NCBI RefSeq assembly: GCF_013149295.1
Contig: NZ_JABGCB010000001.1
Location: 62,001-126,000 of the forward strand
Source: Novosphingobium sp. SG751A
Lineage (GTDB): Bacteria > Pseudomonadota > Alphaproteobacteria > Sphingomonadales > Sphingomonadaceae
Direction: 5' to 3'
Length of the DNA: 64,000 nt
Part shown: piece after piece, positions 47,909-56,950 of the stretch
Position numbering within the stretch: position 1 is the first letter of the stretch
Layout: the number at the start of each line of letters is the position of its first letter
Program-made: the position numbers and the translations under genes
Notes under the pieces: generated by a model
Database searches by the model: none
Seen by the model: only the letters and a program-made list of their open reading frames with translations
What the model was told of the DNA's origin: nothing

Positions 47909-48883
47909 ATGACAGCCTCCGACACATCCCCTGCCGCTTCGGACAGTCTCACCCTGCATGGCAATCCGGACAAGCAGCGCATCCTGCTGGTGACCGGCGT
48001 GCTGGGTGCGGGCAAATCGACGGCGCTGCGCGCGCTGGAGGATCTGGGATGGGAAACCATCGACAATTTCCCCATTCGCTTCCTCGAAAGGCTGCTCGAC
48101 ACCAGCCAGGAGGACCAGCCGATGGGCGGGCACGGGATGGGCGGACCTTTGGCCATCGGTTTCGATTCGCGCACGCGCGGCTTCGATCCGCAGGCGGTGA
48201 TTGCGCTGGTCAAACGCTTGAGTCAGCGGCCTAATATCGAACTGGCCACGCTTTATCTCGATTGCGGCGTGGGCGAGCTGGAGCGGCGCTATAACGAAAC
48301 GCGCCGTCGCCATCACCTTGCCGCCGACATGCCCGTGGCCACCGGCATTTCGGCCGAGCGCGACATGATGGAGCCGCTGCGCCGCTGGGCCGATATCGTC
48401 ATCAACACCACCGCCTTTACCACTAACGCCTTGCAACAGGCGATGCGGGAACAATTCTCACCCGATTCGGGGCCCGCGTTAACCTTGACGATCACCAGCT
48501 TCGGCTTTTCCAAGGGCATGCCGCCGCTGGCCGACTTTGTTTTCGACATGCGTTTTCTCAACAATCCTCATTGGGACAAGGTGTTGCGCCCGATGACCGG
48601 CCGTGAAGGCCCGGTGGGCGACTTCATCCGCGAAGATCCGGCCTTTGACGAGGCGTTTACCCGGATTCGCGACCTGCTGCTGCTTTTGATTCCGCGCTTT
48701 CAGGCGCAGGGCAAAGCCTATGTTCACATCGCTTTCGGATGCACCGGCGGGCGCCATCGGTCGGTTTTCATGGCCGAACAAATCGGCGCAGCCTTGCGCG
48801 CATCCGGATTTTCGCCCACAATGATTCACCGTAATCTGGGCTCACGCGCGGCCGACCTTGTTGAAGGAGGAGCTGCGCGATGA
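47909..48883 (+). CDS. rapZ: RNase adapter RapZ (YvcJ-type P-loop protein)
   Basis: A 324-residue RapZ. N-terminal Walker A GVLGAGKS (30-37), then FERRL-type helix LERLLDTS. The C-terminal domain carries the signature HIAFGCTGGRHRSVFMAEQI. In Enterobacteria RapZ binds GlcZ/GlmY RNAs and RNase E; in other phyla it binds nucleotides or UDP-sugars, so the RNA role here is only inferred. The first ~20 residues (MTASDTSPAASDS) are Ser/Thr-rich and variable. Part of the PTS-Ntr cluster. Confidence 0.93.
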   Translation: MTASDTSPAASDSLTLHGNPDKQRILLVTGVLGAGKSTALRALEDLGWETIDNFPIRFLERLLDTSQEDQPMGGHGMGGPLAIGFDSRTRGFDPQAVIALVKRLSQRPNIELATLYLDCGVGELERRYNETRRRHHLAADMPVATGISAERDMMEPLRRWADIVINTTAFTTNALQQAMREQFSPDSGPALTLTITSFGFSKGMPPLADFVFDMRFLNNPHWDKVLRPMTGREGPVGDFIREDPAFDEAFTRIRDLLLLLIPRFQAQGKAYVHIAFGCTGGRHRSVFMAEQIGAALRASGFSPTMIHRNLGSRAADLVEGGAAR

Positions 48884-48974
48884 GCGGCCATAAATGTTTG
48901 CCTGCGAAAGGTCTTGCTCCCCACATGCCGCGCGCCATTATTGTCATGATGCAACGAACGTCCGGGATGCAGGC

Positions 48975-49379
48975 ATGATCGGCCTTGTTCTGGTGACTCA
49001 TGGCCATCTGGCCGAAGAATTCGTGCGCGCGATGGAACATGTGGTGGGCCGCCAGGAAGCGGTGGCAACCGTCTGTATCGGCCCCAATGACGATGTCGAA
49101 CGCCGCCGCAAGGAAATTGCCGAGGCGATCAAGACCGTCGACAGCGGCGAAGGCGCGATCATCCTGACCGACCTGTTCGGCGGCACGCCCTCCAATCTGG
49201 CGATCTCGCTGATGGAAGCGGGCCGGGTCGAGGTGATCGCGGGAATTAATCTGCCGATGCTGATCCGTCTGGCCGGTGCGCGCAAAGGCGCGACGGTGCG
49301 AGCGGCGGTTGGCGCGGCGCGTGATGCCGGACGCAATTATATAACCATAGCGTCCGAGTTTCTGGGCCAGGAAGCCTGA
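48975..49379 (+). CDS. PTS EIIA component, mannose-family type
   Basis: A 134-residue EIIA of the mannose family. The phospho-acceptor is His9 in VLVTHGHLAEE, and DLFGGTPSNLA is the conserved second block. In this chromosomal context it is the terminal phospho-carrier of a regulatory PTS rather than a sugar permease; no EIIB/C/D genes are near. The ATG at 48975 (MIGLVLVTHG) is family-typical, so the upstream frame extension is not used. It ends 18 bp before ptsH. Confidence 0.92.
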   Translation: MIGLVLVTHGHLAEEFVRAMEHVVGRQEAVATVCIGPNDDVERRRKEIAEAIKTVDSGEGAIILTDLFGGTPSNLAISLMEAGRVEVIAGINLPMLIRLAGARKGATVRAAVGAARDAGRNYITIASEFLGQEA

Positions 49380-49397
49380 CAGCGGTGAGAGGGAAGC

Positions 49398-49676
49398 ATG
49401 GCTGAAGCACGGGAAACCGTTGAAATCGTGAATGCAAAGGGCCTGCATGCCCGCGCAAGCGCGAAATTTGTCAATATGGTGGCGATGCTGCCGGGCGGCG
49501 TCAACGTCAAGGTGGTCAAGGATGGCACCGAGGCGGCAGGCGGATCGATTCTGGGTCTGATGATGCTGGGCGCGGCGCGCGGCGACAGTGTGGACATTGT
49601 CGTGGCGGGCGATGGTGCGGATCAGGCGCTGGCGCGGCTGTCGGGCTTGGTCAAGGACGGTTTCGGCGAAGATTGA
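49398..49676 (+). CDS. ptsH: Phosphocarrier protein HPr
   Basis: A 92-residue HPr. The catalytic histidine is His17 in KGLHARASAK. The regulatory serine is Ser50 in GGSILGLMML, the site for HprK. GAGGGAAG precedes the ATG. The EI partner (ptsP/ptsI) is outside the window. It completes chvI-chvG-hprK-rapZ-EIIA-ptsH, a cluster coupling envelope stress signalling to phosphoenolpyruvate-dependent phosphorylation. Confidence 0.95.
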   Translation: MAEARETVEIVNAKGLHARASAKFVNMVAMLPGGVNVKVVKDGTEAAGGSILGLMMLGAARGDSVDIVVAGDGADQALARLSGLVKDGFGED

Positions 49677-49751
49677 AGGGTTCGACAGGGGCGCATAGCG
49701 TGGCTATAGGCGGCGCAGTTTCTCTGTTTTGCCATAAGGCTTGCCCCTGAC

Positions 49752-50552
49752 ATGCGCCGCAACATCACCGGCTTTTCCAATCCCACGGTCAAATTCCTGC
49801 GTTCCTTACGGGAGAAGAAGCTGCGCCGCCGGGAGGGTTGCTTTCTGGCTGAAGGATTGCGGCTGCTGACCGATGCGCGTGAAAGCGGGCGCTTGCCCGA
49901 AACGCTGGTCATGGCCGAGGGGCGCGAGGCGCATCCCCTGCTTGATACGTTGGAGCAGGCCGTGCTGGACGCGGGCGGCGAGGTGATCGAGACGAGCGAG
50001 GATATTCTGGCCAAGATCACCGGCAAGGATAATCCGCAGGCGGTTTGCGGCGTGTTCCGTGAATTTGACACATCGCTGGCGGGTGTGGACCGCCATGCCG
50101 CGCCGATCTGGCTGGTGGCGCAGGCGATGCGCGATCCTGGCAATCTGGGCACGATGCTGCGCACCGCCGATGCGGTGGGAGCGGGCGGGCTGATCCTGCT
50201 CGACGATTGCGTCGATCCGTTCAGCGTCGAGGCCGTGCGCGCCAGCATGGGCGCGATCTTTACACAAAAGCTGGCCGTGGCGCGGTGGGAGGAATTTCTG
50301 CCCTGGCTGAGCGGCGGGGATGGGCAATTGGTGGCCGCCTCGCTGCGTGAGGCGGTGCCTTATCGCGGGGCGCCCTATGCCGCGCCGTGTTTCATCATGG
50401 TGGGCAACGAATCGCGCGGACTGCCCGAGGAATATGAGCTGGCCTGCGACCTGCGCGTGACCATGCCGATGAAGGGCCGGGCCGATTCCCTCAACGCCGC
50501 CGTGGCCGCCGCCGTGCTGGCCTACGAGGTGCTGGCCACGCTGGAGGGGTAA
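49752..50552 (+). CDS. TrmH/SpoU-family RNA 2'-O-methyltransferase
   Basis: A 266-residue RNA methyltransferase. An N-terminal substrate-binding domain (KFLRSLREKKLRRREGCFLAEG) is followed by the SPOUT knot with motif 1 AMRDPGNLGTMLRTADAVG, motif 2 IMVGNESRGLPE and motif 3 MKGRADSLNAAVAAAVL. The target, rRNA or tRNA, is not certain. It lies 75 bp after ptsH and is convergent with rmuC. Confidence 0.92.
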   Translation: MRRNITGFSNPTVKFLRSLREKKLRRREGCFLAEGLRLLTDARESGRLPETLVMAEGREAHPLLDTLEQAVLDAGGEVIETSEDILAKITGKDNPQAVCGVFREFDTSLAGVDRHAAPIWLVAQAMRDPGNLGTMLRTADAVGAGGLILLDDCVDPFSVEAVRASMGAIFTQKLAVARWEEFLPWLSGGDGQLVAASLREAVPYRGAPYAAPCFIMVGNESRGLPEEYELACDLRVTMPMKGRADSLNAAVAAAVLAYEVLATLEG

Positions 50553-50567
50553 TCCCCCTCCCCATGC

Positions 50568-51971
50568 TTACTCCCCATCGGGCCATGGCAGCGCCGAAGG
50601 TTCGGTCACATCGCCATGGCGCGGCTGGCTTTCAACCAGCGCCACATCCTCGATCTCGCGCTTGCCGATCTCGATGCCCTTGTCACGCAGGCGGCGCCCG
50701 CTGGCCAAGACATTACGTTCAAAGCTGCCGACGAACTTGTTGTAATTGTCCACCGCGCTGGTCAGACCGCCGCCCACGCGCTTGAGGTGATCGCCAGCCA
50801 CGGCCAGACGGTCATACAATTCACCGCCCAGACGCCCGATCTCGCGGGCCTCCTGTGCCAGCATATCCTGCTTCCACACCATCGCCACCGTGCGGGCAAT
50901 CGCTACCAGATTGGTAGGTGTAGCCAGCAAAACCCTGTTACGGAACGCGAAATCCCAAAGATCGGGATCCTTCTCCATCGCCGCCGCGACAAAATGCTCG
51001 CCCGGCACGAACATCACGACATAATCGGGCGCCTCGGCAAACTGGCTCTGATAGGACTTGGTCGCCAGCGTCTGCACATGGCCGCGCATACTGGCCACAT
51101 GGCGGGCCAGCGCGATGTCGCGCGCGCCTTCATCGCTGGCCTCAAAGGCTTCCTGATAAGCGTTGAGCGAGACCTTGGCGTCGATCACCAGCTTTTTTTG
51201 CCCCGGAATCGAAACGATAGCATCGGGGCGCAACCGCCCCTCCTCGGTGTCGATCGAATGCTCGGTCACAAAATCGGTGTGCTCGGAAAGGCCGCATTGC
51301 TCCAGCACATTGCGCAGCGCCTGTTCGCCCCAGCGCCCGCGCGCCTTGGGCGCATTGGTCAGCGCATTGCCCAGACGCGCCGCTTCCTCGCGCACTTTCT
51401 CCTGCCCATCGCGGATTGACTGGATCAGGCCCGTCAGCTGCCCGAAGGCATCGACGCGCCCCTTTTCCAGTGCGCTCACCTGATCCTCATAGGCTTTCAA
51501 ACGCGCGCCAACCGGAGCCAGCACGGAATTGATCCGCTCGGCCTGTTTTTCCTCGCTCTGGGTAAAGCGGGCCTCGGCGCGGGAAAGAAACGCCTCCTGA
51601 GCTCGCTCCAGCACGCGCGCACCGGCCAGCTCAAACTCACGGCGCAATTGCTCCTGCGATTCGATCAGCAGGCGCTTTTGCTCTTCGAAATGCTCGGCCT
51701 GTGCGCGCAGAGTGGCCAGATCGCGCTGGGCGCGCAACATATCGGCGCGCGCATCCTCCAGCGCCTGCGCCAGCCCATCGGCCCGCATCGCCCGTTCGCT
51801 GGCCCCCGCCAGATCGGTGATCGCACGGCGGAAACGCTCGTCCAGTTCGGCAAAAGCCTTTTCGCGCTCGGCCAGCCTTGCCTGCGATTCGGCCATGGGG
51901 CGCTGGCCGAAAAACCAGCCCAGCCCCACGCCGACGACCAGAGCAACAATCACAAACAAGGCAGATTCCAC
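50568..51971 (-). CDS. rmuC: DNA recombination protein RmuC
   Basis: A 467-residue protein. One N-terminal transmembrane helix (about 4-22) is followed by a long coiled coil (about 25-165) and a PD-(D/E)XK-like nuclease domain (about 190-400; ARGRWGEQALRNVLEQ, VIDAKVSLNAY, MFVPGEHFVAAA). RmuC limits inversion and recombination events and has been linked to phage defence. The start is a GTG at 51971 encoding MESALFVIV. It lies 52 bp after def on the same strand. Confidence 0.94.
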   Translation of the reverse strand: MESALFVIVALVVGVGLGWFFGQRPMAESQARLAEREKAFAELDERFRRAITDLAGASERAMRADGLAQALEDARADMLRAQRDLATLRAQAEHFEEQKRLLIESQEQLRREFELAGARVLERAQEAFLSRAEARFTQSEEKQAERINSVLAPVGARLKAYEDQVSALEKGRVDAFGQLTGLIQSIRDGQEKVREEAARLGNALTNAPKARGRWGEQALRNVLEQCGLSEHTDFVTEHSIDTEEGRLRPDAIVSIPGQKKLVIDAKVSLNAYQEAFEASDEGARDIALARHVASMRGHVQTLATKSYQSQFAEAPDYVVMFVPGEHFVAAAMEKDPDLWDFAFRNRVLLATPTNLVAIARTVAMVWKQDMLAQEAREIGRLGGELYDRLAVAGDHLKRVGGGLTSAVDNYNKFVGSFERNVLASGRRLRDKGIEIGKREIEDVALVESQPRHGDVTEPSALPWPDGE

Positions 51972-52023
51972 GGCTTACTCCAATCAGAACGAACCGTGAA
52001 CCTAGGAGGCAATCGCCCCCGAA

Positions 52024-52593
52024 TCAAGCCAGCTTGCGCGCCTTTTCCAGCTTCTTGAGCGCCATACTGCGCTTCAGCCGCGAAAGGTGGTCGATAAACA
52101 GGATGCCTTCGAGGTGATCGATCTCATGCTGAATGCAGGTGGCCATCAGGCCTTCCATCGCTTCCTCATGCACCGTGCCGTCCAGATCCTGCCAGCGCAG
52201 GCGGCAGGTGGCGGGGCGTTCAACCTCGGCATAAATATCGGGAACCGACAGGCAGCCTTCCTGATAGACCGAATGTTCTTCCGAAGGATCAAGGATTTCC
52301 GGGTTGATGAAGGTGCGCGGCTCGCGCTTCACCGGCTGGTGCGTATGCTCATGCCCGCCATGCGAGGTGCAGACTTCCGGCTCGGCATCGGGATCTTCGG
52401 GCTGAAGATCGACCACAACCACGCGCAGCGGCACGCCCACCTGAATGGCCGCCAGACCGATGCCCGGCGCGTCATACATCGTCTCATACATATCGGCGAC
52501 GAGCGTTTTAAGCTCATCATCGAACACGGTGACGGGGGCAGAAATCTGCTTCAGGCGCGCATCGGGCGCTTCGAGGATCGGTCGGATAGCCAT
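52024..52593 (-). CDS. def: Peptide deformylase with His-rich insertion
   Basis: A 189-residue metalloenzyme that removes the formyl group from nascent proteins. Motif I is GIGLAAIQ (44-51), motif II QEGCLS (111-116) and motif III HEIDH (156-160), giving the metal ligands Cys114, His156 and His160. Between motifs I and II there is an extra segment (about 65-92) rich in Glu/Pro and His (TSHGGHEHTHQPVKR). The gene is close to recR and only 700 bp from fmt, the enzyme that adds the formyl group. Confidence 0.95.
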   Translation of the reverse strand: MAIRPILEAPDARLKQISAPVTVFDDELKTLVADMYETMYDAPGIGLAAIQVGVPLRVVVVDLQPEDPDAEPEVCTSHGGHEHTHQPVKREPRTFINPEILDPSEEHSVYQEGCLSVPDIYAEVERPATCRLRWQDLDGTVHEEAMEGLMATCIQHEIDHLEGILFIDHLSRLKRSMALKKLEKARKLA

Positions 52594-52685
52594 GAGGGCC
52601 AGATAATCGCACCCCGCCCCTTGCGCAAGGCGCAGTGTCCGATTTCTGTAATCGTCAGCCGACCGGCCGCCTTGCCCGCTTTTTT

Positions 52686-53282
52686 TCAGGCAACGGGCCT
52701 TCTGGCCCGCAAAGCCTGCGCCAAAGTCCCCTCGTCCAGATAGTCCAGTTCGCCCCCCACCGGCAGGCCATGCGCCAGTTGCGTCACGCGCACCGGCATG
52801 CCCTCCAGCCGCTCGGCAATGTAATGCGCGGTGGTCTGCCCCTCCAACGTGGCGTTCATGGCCAGCACGACCTCATCAATCCCGCCCGCGCCCACGCGCT
52901 CGATCAAAGGCGTGATCGACAGGTCCTCTGGCCGCACCCCGTCCAGCGCCGACAGACGCCCGCCCAGCACATGATAGCGCCCGGTAAACAGCCGCGCCCG
53001 GTCCAGCGCCCACAGATCCGCCACATCCTCGACCACACAGATCGAACGCGCATCGCGGCGCGGATCGGCGCAGATCGCGCAAGGGTTGGTCGTATCGACA
53101 TTGCCGCAGGTGGTGCATTCCACCAGCCGGTCCTGCAACACCTCCAACGCGTCGCGCAATTGCCCCAGCGAAGTGTCGCGCCGTTTAATCAGCCAAAGCA
53201 CGGCCCGCCGCGCCGAACGCGGCCCCAACCCCGGCAGGCGCGCCAAAACCTGCGCCAGTGTCTCGATCTCTTGCGATGCCAT
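52686..53282 (-). CDS. recR: Recombination protein RecR
   Basis: A 198-residue RecFOR mediator protein. A helix-hairpin-helix ([17 protein letters not shown]) is followed by a four-cysteine zinc site (C56, C59, C68, C71) and a Toprim domain ([29 protein letters not shown]). It promotes RecA loading on gapped DNA. The ATG at 53282 lies 53 bp from the divergent fmt. Confidence 0.95.
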   Translation of the reverse strand: MASQEIETLAQVLARLPGLGPRSARRAVLWLIKRRDTSLGQLRDALEVLQDRLVECTTCGNVDTTNPCAICADPRRDARSICVVEDVADLWALDRARLFTGRYHVLGGRLSALDGVRPEDLSITPLIERVGAGGIDEVVLAMNATLEGQTTAHYIAERLEGMPVRVTQLAHGLPVGGELDYLDEGTLAQALRARRPVA

Positions 53283-53335
53283 GTCGCTCCAGATAGGGCG
53301 GCGCAGAGCAAAGGCAAAGAGCCGGAAAGTGACTT

Positions 53336-54244
53336 ATGCGCATCATCTATATGGGCACGCCCGAATTTGCCGTTCCGGCGCTGGAGGCCTTGGTGGCTGC
53401 GGGCCATCAGGTTGTCGCGGCCTATAGCCAGCCCCCCCGCCCCGGCGGCCGTCGCGGACGCGAATTGACGCCCAGCCCGGTGCATAAGCGCGCGGCGGAA
53501 CTGGGTATCGAGGTGCGTCATCCGGTCTCGCTGAAGGGCGCGCAGGAGCAGGAAGCCTTCGCCGCGCTGAACGCCGATGTTGCGGTGGTGGCGGCCTATG
53601 GGCTGATCCTGCCGCGCGCCGTGCTGGCAGCGCCGGTGCATGGCTGCCTCAATCTGCATGGCTCGCTCCTGCCGCGCTGGCGCGGGGCCGCGCCGGTGCA
53701 GCGCGCCATTCTGGCCGGGGACGAGGAAACCGGGGTGGGCATCATGCAGATGGAGGCCGGATTGGACACCGGCCCGGTGCGGCTGGAAGGGCGCACCCCC
53801 ATCGACAACAAGACCACCGGCGAATTGACCGAGGAATTGGCCGCGATGGGCGCAAGGCTGATCGTTCAGGTGCTTGGCGATCTGGCGGCCTATCCGGCGC
53901 GGGCCCAGAGCGAGGATGGCATCACCTATGCCCACAAGATCGACAAGGCCGAAGCGCGGCTGGATTTCACCGCCGATGCAGCGCAGGTCCTGCGCCAGAT
54001 CCGCGCCTTCATGCCCGTGCCCGGCGCGTTCTTTGAACTGGAGGGCGAGCGTTATAAGGTGATCTCGGCTGATCTGGCCGAAGGGGCGGGCGAACCGGGC
54101 GAGGCTCTCGACAATGCGCTGACCATTGCCTGCGGCGCGGGCGCGATCCGGGTAAGCACTATCCAGCGCGCGGGCAAACCGGCCATGGCCGTGCCCGACC
54201 TGCTGCGGGGGCGCCCGATCCCGGCCGGGATCCGCCTTTCATGA
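53336..54244 (+). CDS. fmt: Methionyl-tRNA formyltransferase
   Basis: A 302-residue enzyme that formylates initiator methionyl-tRNA using 10-formyl-[21 protein letters not shown] forms the Rossmann start. The catalytic block [20 protein letters not shown] contains the Asn-His-Asp triad region with a later DTGP, and the C-terminal OB-like domain is complete. It is 4 bp overlapped with truA and divergent from recR, with def nearby. Confidence 0.96.
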   Translation: MRIIYMGTPEFAVPALEALVAAGHQVVAAYSQPPRPGGRRGRELTPSPVHKRAAELGIEVRHPVSLKGAQEQEAFAALNADVAVVAAYGLILPRAVLAAPVHGCLNLHGSLLPRWRGAAPVQRAILAGDEETGVGIMQMEAGLDTGPVRLEGRTPIDNKTTGELTEELAAMGARLIVQVLGDLAAYPARAQSEDGITYAHKIDKAEARLDFTADAAQVLRQIRAFMPVPGAFFELEGERYKVISADLAEGAGEPGEALDNALTIACGAGAIRVSTIQRAGKPAMAVPDLLRGRPIPAGIRLS

Positions 54245-54987
54245 CACGCTTCGCCTTCACACTGGAATTTGACGGCACGCCTTTCATGGGCCTACAAAGG
54301 CAAGCCCATGGCCCATCCGTGCAACAGGCCGTGGAAGAAGCGATCCAGCGCGTTACCGGCGAGCAGGCGGTGATGTTTGCCGCCGGGCGCACCGATGCCG
54401 GGGTCCATGCCCTTTTCATGCGCGCCCATGTCGATATTCAAAAGGACATTGCCCCCTTCCGCCTGATGGAGGCGATGAATTACCACCTGCGGCCCAACCC
54501 CATCGCGGTGCTGGACTGCAAGATGGTGGCCGATGACTGGCACGCGCGCTTTTCCTGCATCGGACGCAGCTATATCTACCGCATCGTCAACCGCCGCGCC
54601 CCGCTGACCATCGGCCTGCACCACGCATGGCAGGTGAACAAGCCGCTCGATGCCGAGGCGATGCATGAGGCGGCGCAGGCGCTGGTGGGCCATCACGATT
54701 TCACCACCTTCCGCTCGGTCCATTGCCAATCCGCCTCGGCGCTCAAGACGCTCGACAGCCTTTCGGTGCGCAGGCAGGGCGATCAGGTGATCATCGAAAC
54801 CGCCGCGCGGAGCTATCTCCACCATCAGGTGCGCTCGATGGTGGGGGCGCTCTCCTTCGTGGGCCTTGGGCGATGGCCTGTCGAACGGGTGGCCGAAGCC
54901 CTGGCGGCGCGCGACAGGCAGGCGCTGCCGGTGAATGCGCCGCCTGATGGGTTGTTTTTCAACCGGGCGGTTTATCCGGGGGAATAA
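54241..54987 (+). CDS. truA: tRNA pseudouridine(38-40) synthase
   Basis: A 248-residue synthase that modifies uridines 38-40 in the anticodon arm. The catalytic aspartate is Asp52 in [11 protein letters not shown], and the later [11 protein letters not shown] and [11 protein letters not shown] motifs are intact. It overlaps fmt by four bases (ATGA). Element copy C begins 12 bp after its TAA. Confidence 0.95.
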   Translation: MTRFAFTLEFDGTPFMGLQRQAHGPSVQQAVEEAIQRVTGEQAVMFAAGRTDAGVHALFMRAHVDIQKDIAPFRLMEAMNYHLRPNPIAVLDCKMVADDWHARFSCIGRSYIYRIVNRRAPLTIGLHHAWQVNKPLDAEAMHEAAQALVGHHDFTTFRSVHCQSASALKTLDSLSVRRQGDQVIIETAARSYLHHQVRSMVGALSFVGLGRWPVERVAEALAARDRQALPVNAPPDGLFFNRAVYPGE

Positions 54988-54999
54988 GATAGGATTGAT

Positions 55000-55206
55000 G
55001 CGAGGGTCTAGACCCTCGCGCTCCCATTACTGTCTGCGTTGTGCGCCAGCTCGGCCCTGGATTTTGGGCGCAACATTCCAAAATTAAAAGCCTGCGGCGC
55101 CCATTATCCGCGCCGCAGGCTTTAAATATCATCACGCAATTATCGGACCAAAGCGCAACCCCAAAATGGGATTGCAAAGGGACCGAGTCCCTTTGCCCGC
55201 CGGAGG
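55000..55206. repeat. Intergenic palindromic element, copy C
   Basis: An element of about 207 bp between the convergent truA and cobS. The left palindrome GCGAGGGTCTAGACCCTCGC (55000-55019) is perfect and is followed by CTCCCATTACTGTCT. The centre is a perfect 14-bp hairpin, AAAGCCTGCGGCGC (55087-55100) with GCGCCGCAGGCTTT (55110-55123) and a 9-base loop. The right palindrome CAAAGGGAC CGA GTCCCTTTG (55175-55195) ends in CCCGCCGGAGGC, six bases before the cobS TAA. Best-preserved copy of the A-D family. Confidence 0.85.
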
Positions 55207-55212
55207 CCTCTC

Positions 55213-56205
55213 TTAAGCCCGCGCCACTACGCTCTCGGGCAGATCAGTCCCAAACACGCGCTGATAATACTCGGCCACCAGCACACGCTCGGTCTCATCG
55301 CACTTGTTGAGGAACGAGAGGCGGAAGGCGAAACCGGCATCCTTGAAGATTTCGGTGTTTTGCGCCCAGGTGATGACAGCGCGGGGGCTCATCACGGTCG
55401 AAATATCGCCATTGATGAAGCCCGCACGGGTCAGGTCGGCCACGCGCACCATATCGGCGATGGTACGTTCAGGCAGGCCGGGCACCTTCTTATGGACAAT
55501 GCCGGTTTCGGTGGCATGGGGCAGATAGTTAAGCGCCACGACCATGTTCCAGCGGTCCATCTGGCCCTGATTGATCGCCTGAGTCCCGTGATAGAGGCCC
55601 GACGTATCGCCAAGGCCTACCGTGTTGGCCGTGGCGAACAGACGGAACCACTTGGACGGACGGATCACGCGGTTCTGGTCCAGCAGGGTCAGCTTGCCCT
55701 CGGTTTCCAGCACGCGCTGGATCACGAACATCACGTCGGGGCGGCCCGCGTCATATTCGTCGAACACCAGCGCGGTCGGCGTCTGCAGCGCCCATGGCAA
55801 CAGGCCTTCGCGGAATTCGGTGACCTGCTTGCCATCCTTCAAAACGATGGCATCGCGCCCGATCAGGTCGATACGGCTGATATGCGCGTCAAGGTTGATG
55901 CGGATGCAGGGCCAGTTCAGTCGCGCAGCGACCTGCTCGATATGGGTCGATTTGCCGGTGCCGTGATAGCCCTGAACCATCACGCGGCGGTTATAGGCAA
56001 AACCGGCCAAAATCGCCAGCGTGGTGTCCGGGTCGAACACATAGGTGTCGTCGCGGTCGGGCACGCGTTCGTCCGCCACCGAAAAGGCGGGGACTTTCAT
56101 GTCGATATCAATGCCGAACACCTCGCGCACATCAACGGTGATGTCGGGGGCGCTCAGGATCGTGGTCGAGCGGCTGTCGGGCTGAATGTTCTGAATCTCG
56201 GTCAT
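55213..56205 (-). CDS. cobS: Cobaltochelatase subunit CobS
   Basis: A 330-residue AAA+ ATPase subunit of cobaltochelatase. An N-terminal region ([17 protein letters not shown]) is followed by Walker A GYHGTGKS (79-86), Walker [10 protein letters not shown] and the [10 protein letters not shown] sensor block. With CobT it forms the hexameric motor for CobN-driven cobalt insertion into hydrogenobyrinate diamide. cobT is 48 kb away in this window. The ATG at 56205 is divergent from the GST gene at 56294. Confidence 0.96.
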   Translation of the reverse strand: MTEIQNIQPDSRSTTILSAPDITVDVREVFGIDIDMKVPAFSVADERVPDRDDTYVFDPDTTLAILAGFAYNRRVMVQGYHGTGKSTHIEQVAARLNWPCIRINLDAHISRIDLIGRDAIVLKDGKQVTEFREGLLPWALQTPTALVFDEYDAGRPDVMFVIQRVLETEGKLTLLDQNRVIRPSKWFRLFATANTVGLGDTSGLYHGTQAINQGQMDRWNMVVALNYLPHATETGIVHKKVPGLPERTIADMVRVADLTRAGFINGDISTVMSPRAVITWAQNTEIFKDAGFAFRLSFLNKCDETERVLVAEYYQRVFGTDLPESVVARA

Positions 56206-56293
56206 CGCGCGAAACTGCTAGCCGCTGCTTCTCGCGGCTGCAATATGTTTGCAGGGTTTGGAAACCAGATTCACCTTGGGGAGAGAAATTATT

Positions 56294-56938
56294 ATGGAAC
56301 TGTTCGGCGCCCTGTTTTCGCCTTTCGTGCGCAAAGTGGCTGTGGTCGCGGCGGAAAAGGGCCTGACGCTCGACATGCCACCCTTCAGCTTTGCCGATCC
56401 TTGCGACGATTTTTTGGCCGCCAGCCCGTTTCGCAAGATTCCCGCGATCAAGGACGGTGATTACCGGCTTTGCGATTCCACCGCCATCTGCGCCTATTTC
56501 GACGCGCTGGCCCCCGATGCGCCGATCTATCCGGCCGAGGCCCGCGCACGCGGCCGCGCAGTGTGGTTCGAGGAATTGGCCGATACGATCATGGTGCCGG
56601 CGCTTGGGCCGGCGATCTTCAACCGCTTCGTTCTGCCCCGGCTGCGCGGCGTGGCGGGGGATGAAGAGGCGGCGTTGGCCGCGATTGCAAAGTTCAACGA
56701 GGTGCTGTCCTATCTGGAGGGCGTGACGCCTGCCGATGGCTGGCTGGCGGGCGAATTTTCGCTGGGCGATGTGGCCGTGGCCAGCCTGCTGCGCACGGCT
56801 GAATATATTGGCGCGGGGCTGGACCCGGCGCGCTTTCCGGCGATTGCCGCATGGTATGATCGCGTGACCGCCCGCCCGGCATGGCAAAGCGTGGCGGCGA
56901 TGGAGATCGGGCAGGCCAAGGCCGCAGGATTGGCCTAA
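56294..56938 (+). CDS. Glutathione S-transferase family protein (first of three)
   Basis: A 214-residue GST-like protein. An N-terminal thioredoxin-like domain (about 1-78; LFGALFSPFVRKVAVVAAE, FRKIPAIKDGD, DSTAICAYFD) is followed by a helical C-terminal domain (about 90-210). The Ser8-Pro9 pair at the start of helix 1 suggests a Ser/Tyr-type active site. GGGGAGAG precedes the ATG. It is convergent with the HxlR regulator, so it is transcribed apart from the VOC-GST run that follows. Confidence 0.87.
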   Translation: MELFGALFSPFVRKVAVVAAEKGLTLDMPPFSFADPCDDFLAASPFRKIPAIKDGDYRLCDSTAICAYFDALAPDAPIYPAEARARGRAVWFEELADTIMVPALGPAIFNRFVLPRLRGVAGDEEAALAAIAKFNEVLSYLEGVTPADGWLAGEFSLGDVAVASLLRTAEYIGAGLDPARFPAIAAWYDRVTARPAWQSVAAMEIGQAKAAGLA

Positions 56939-56950
56939 ACCGTCTCCGGC

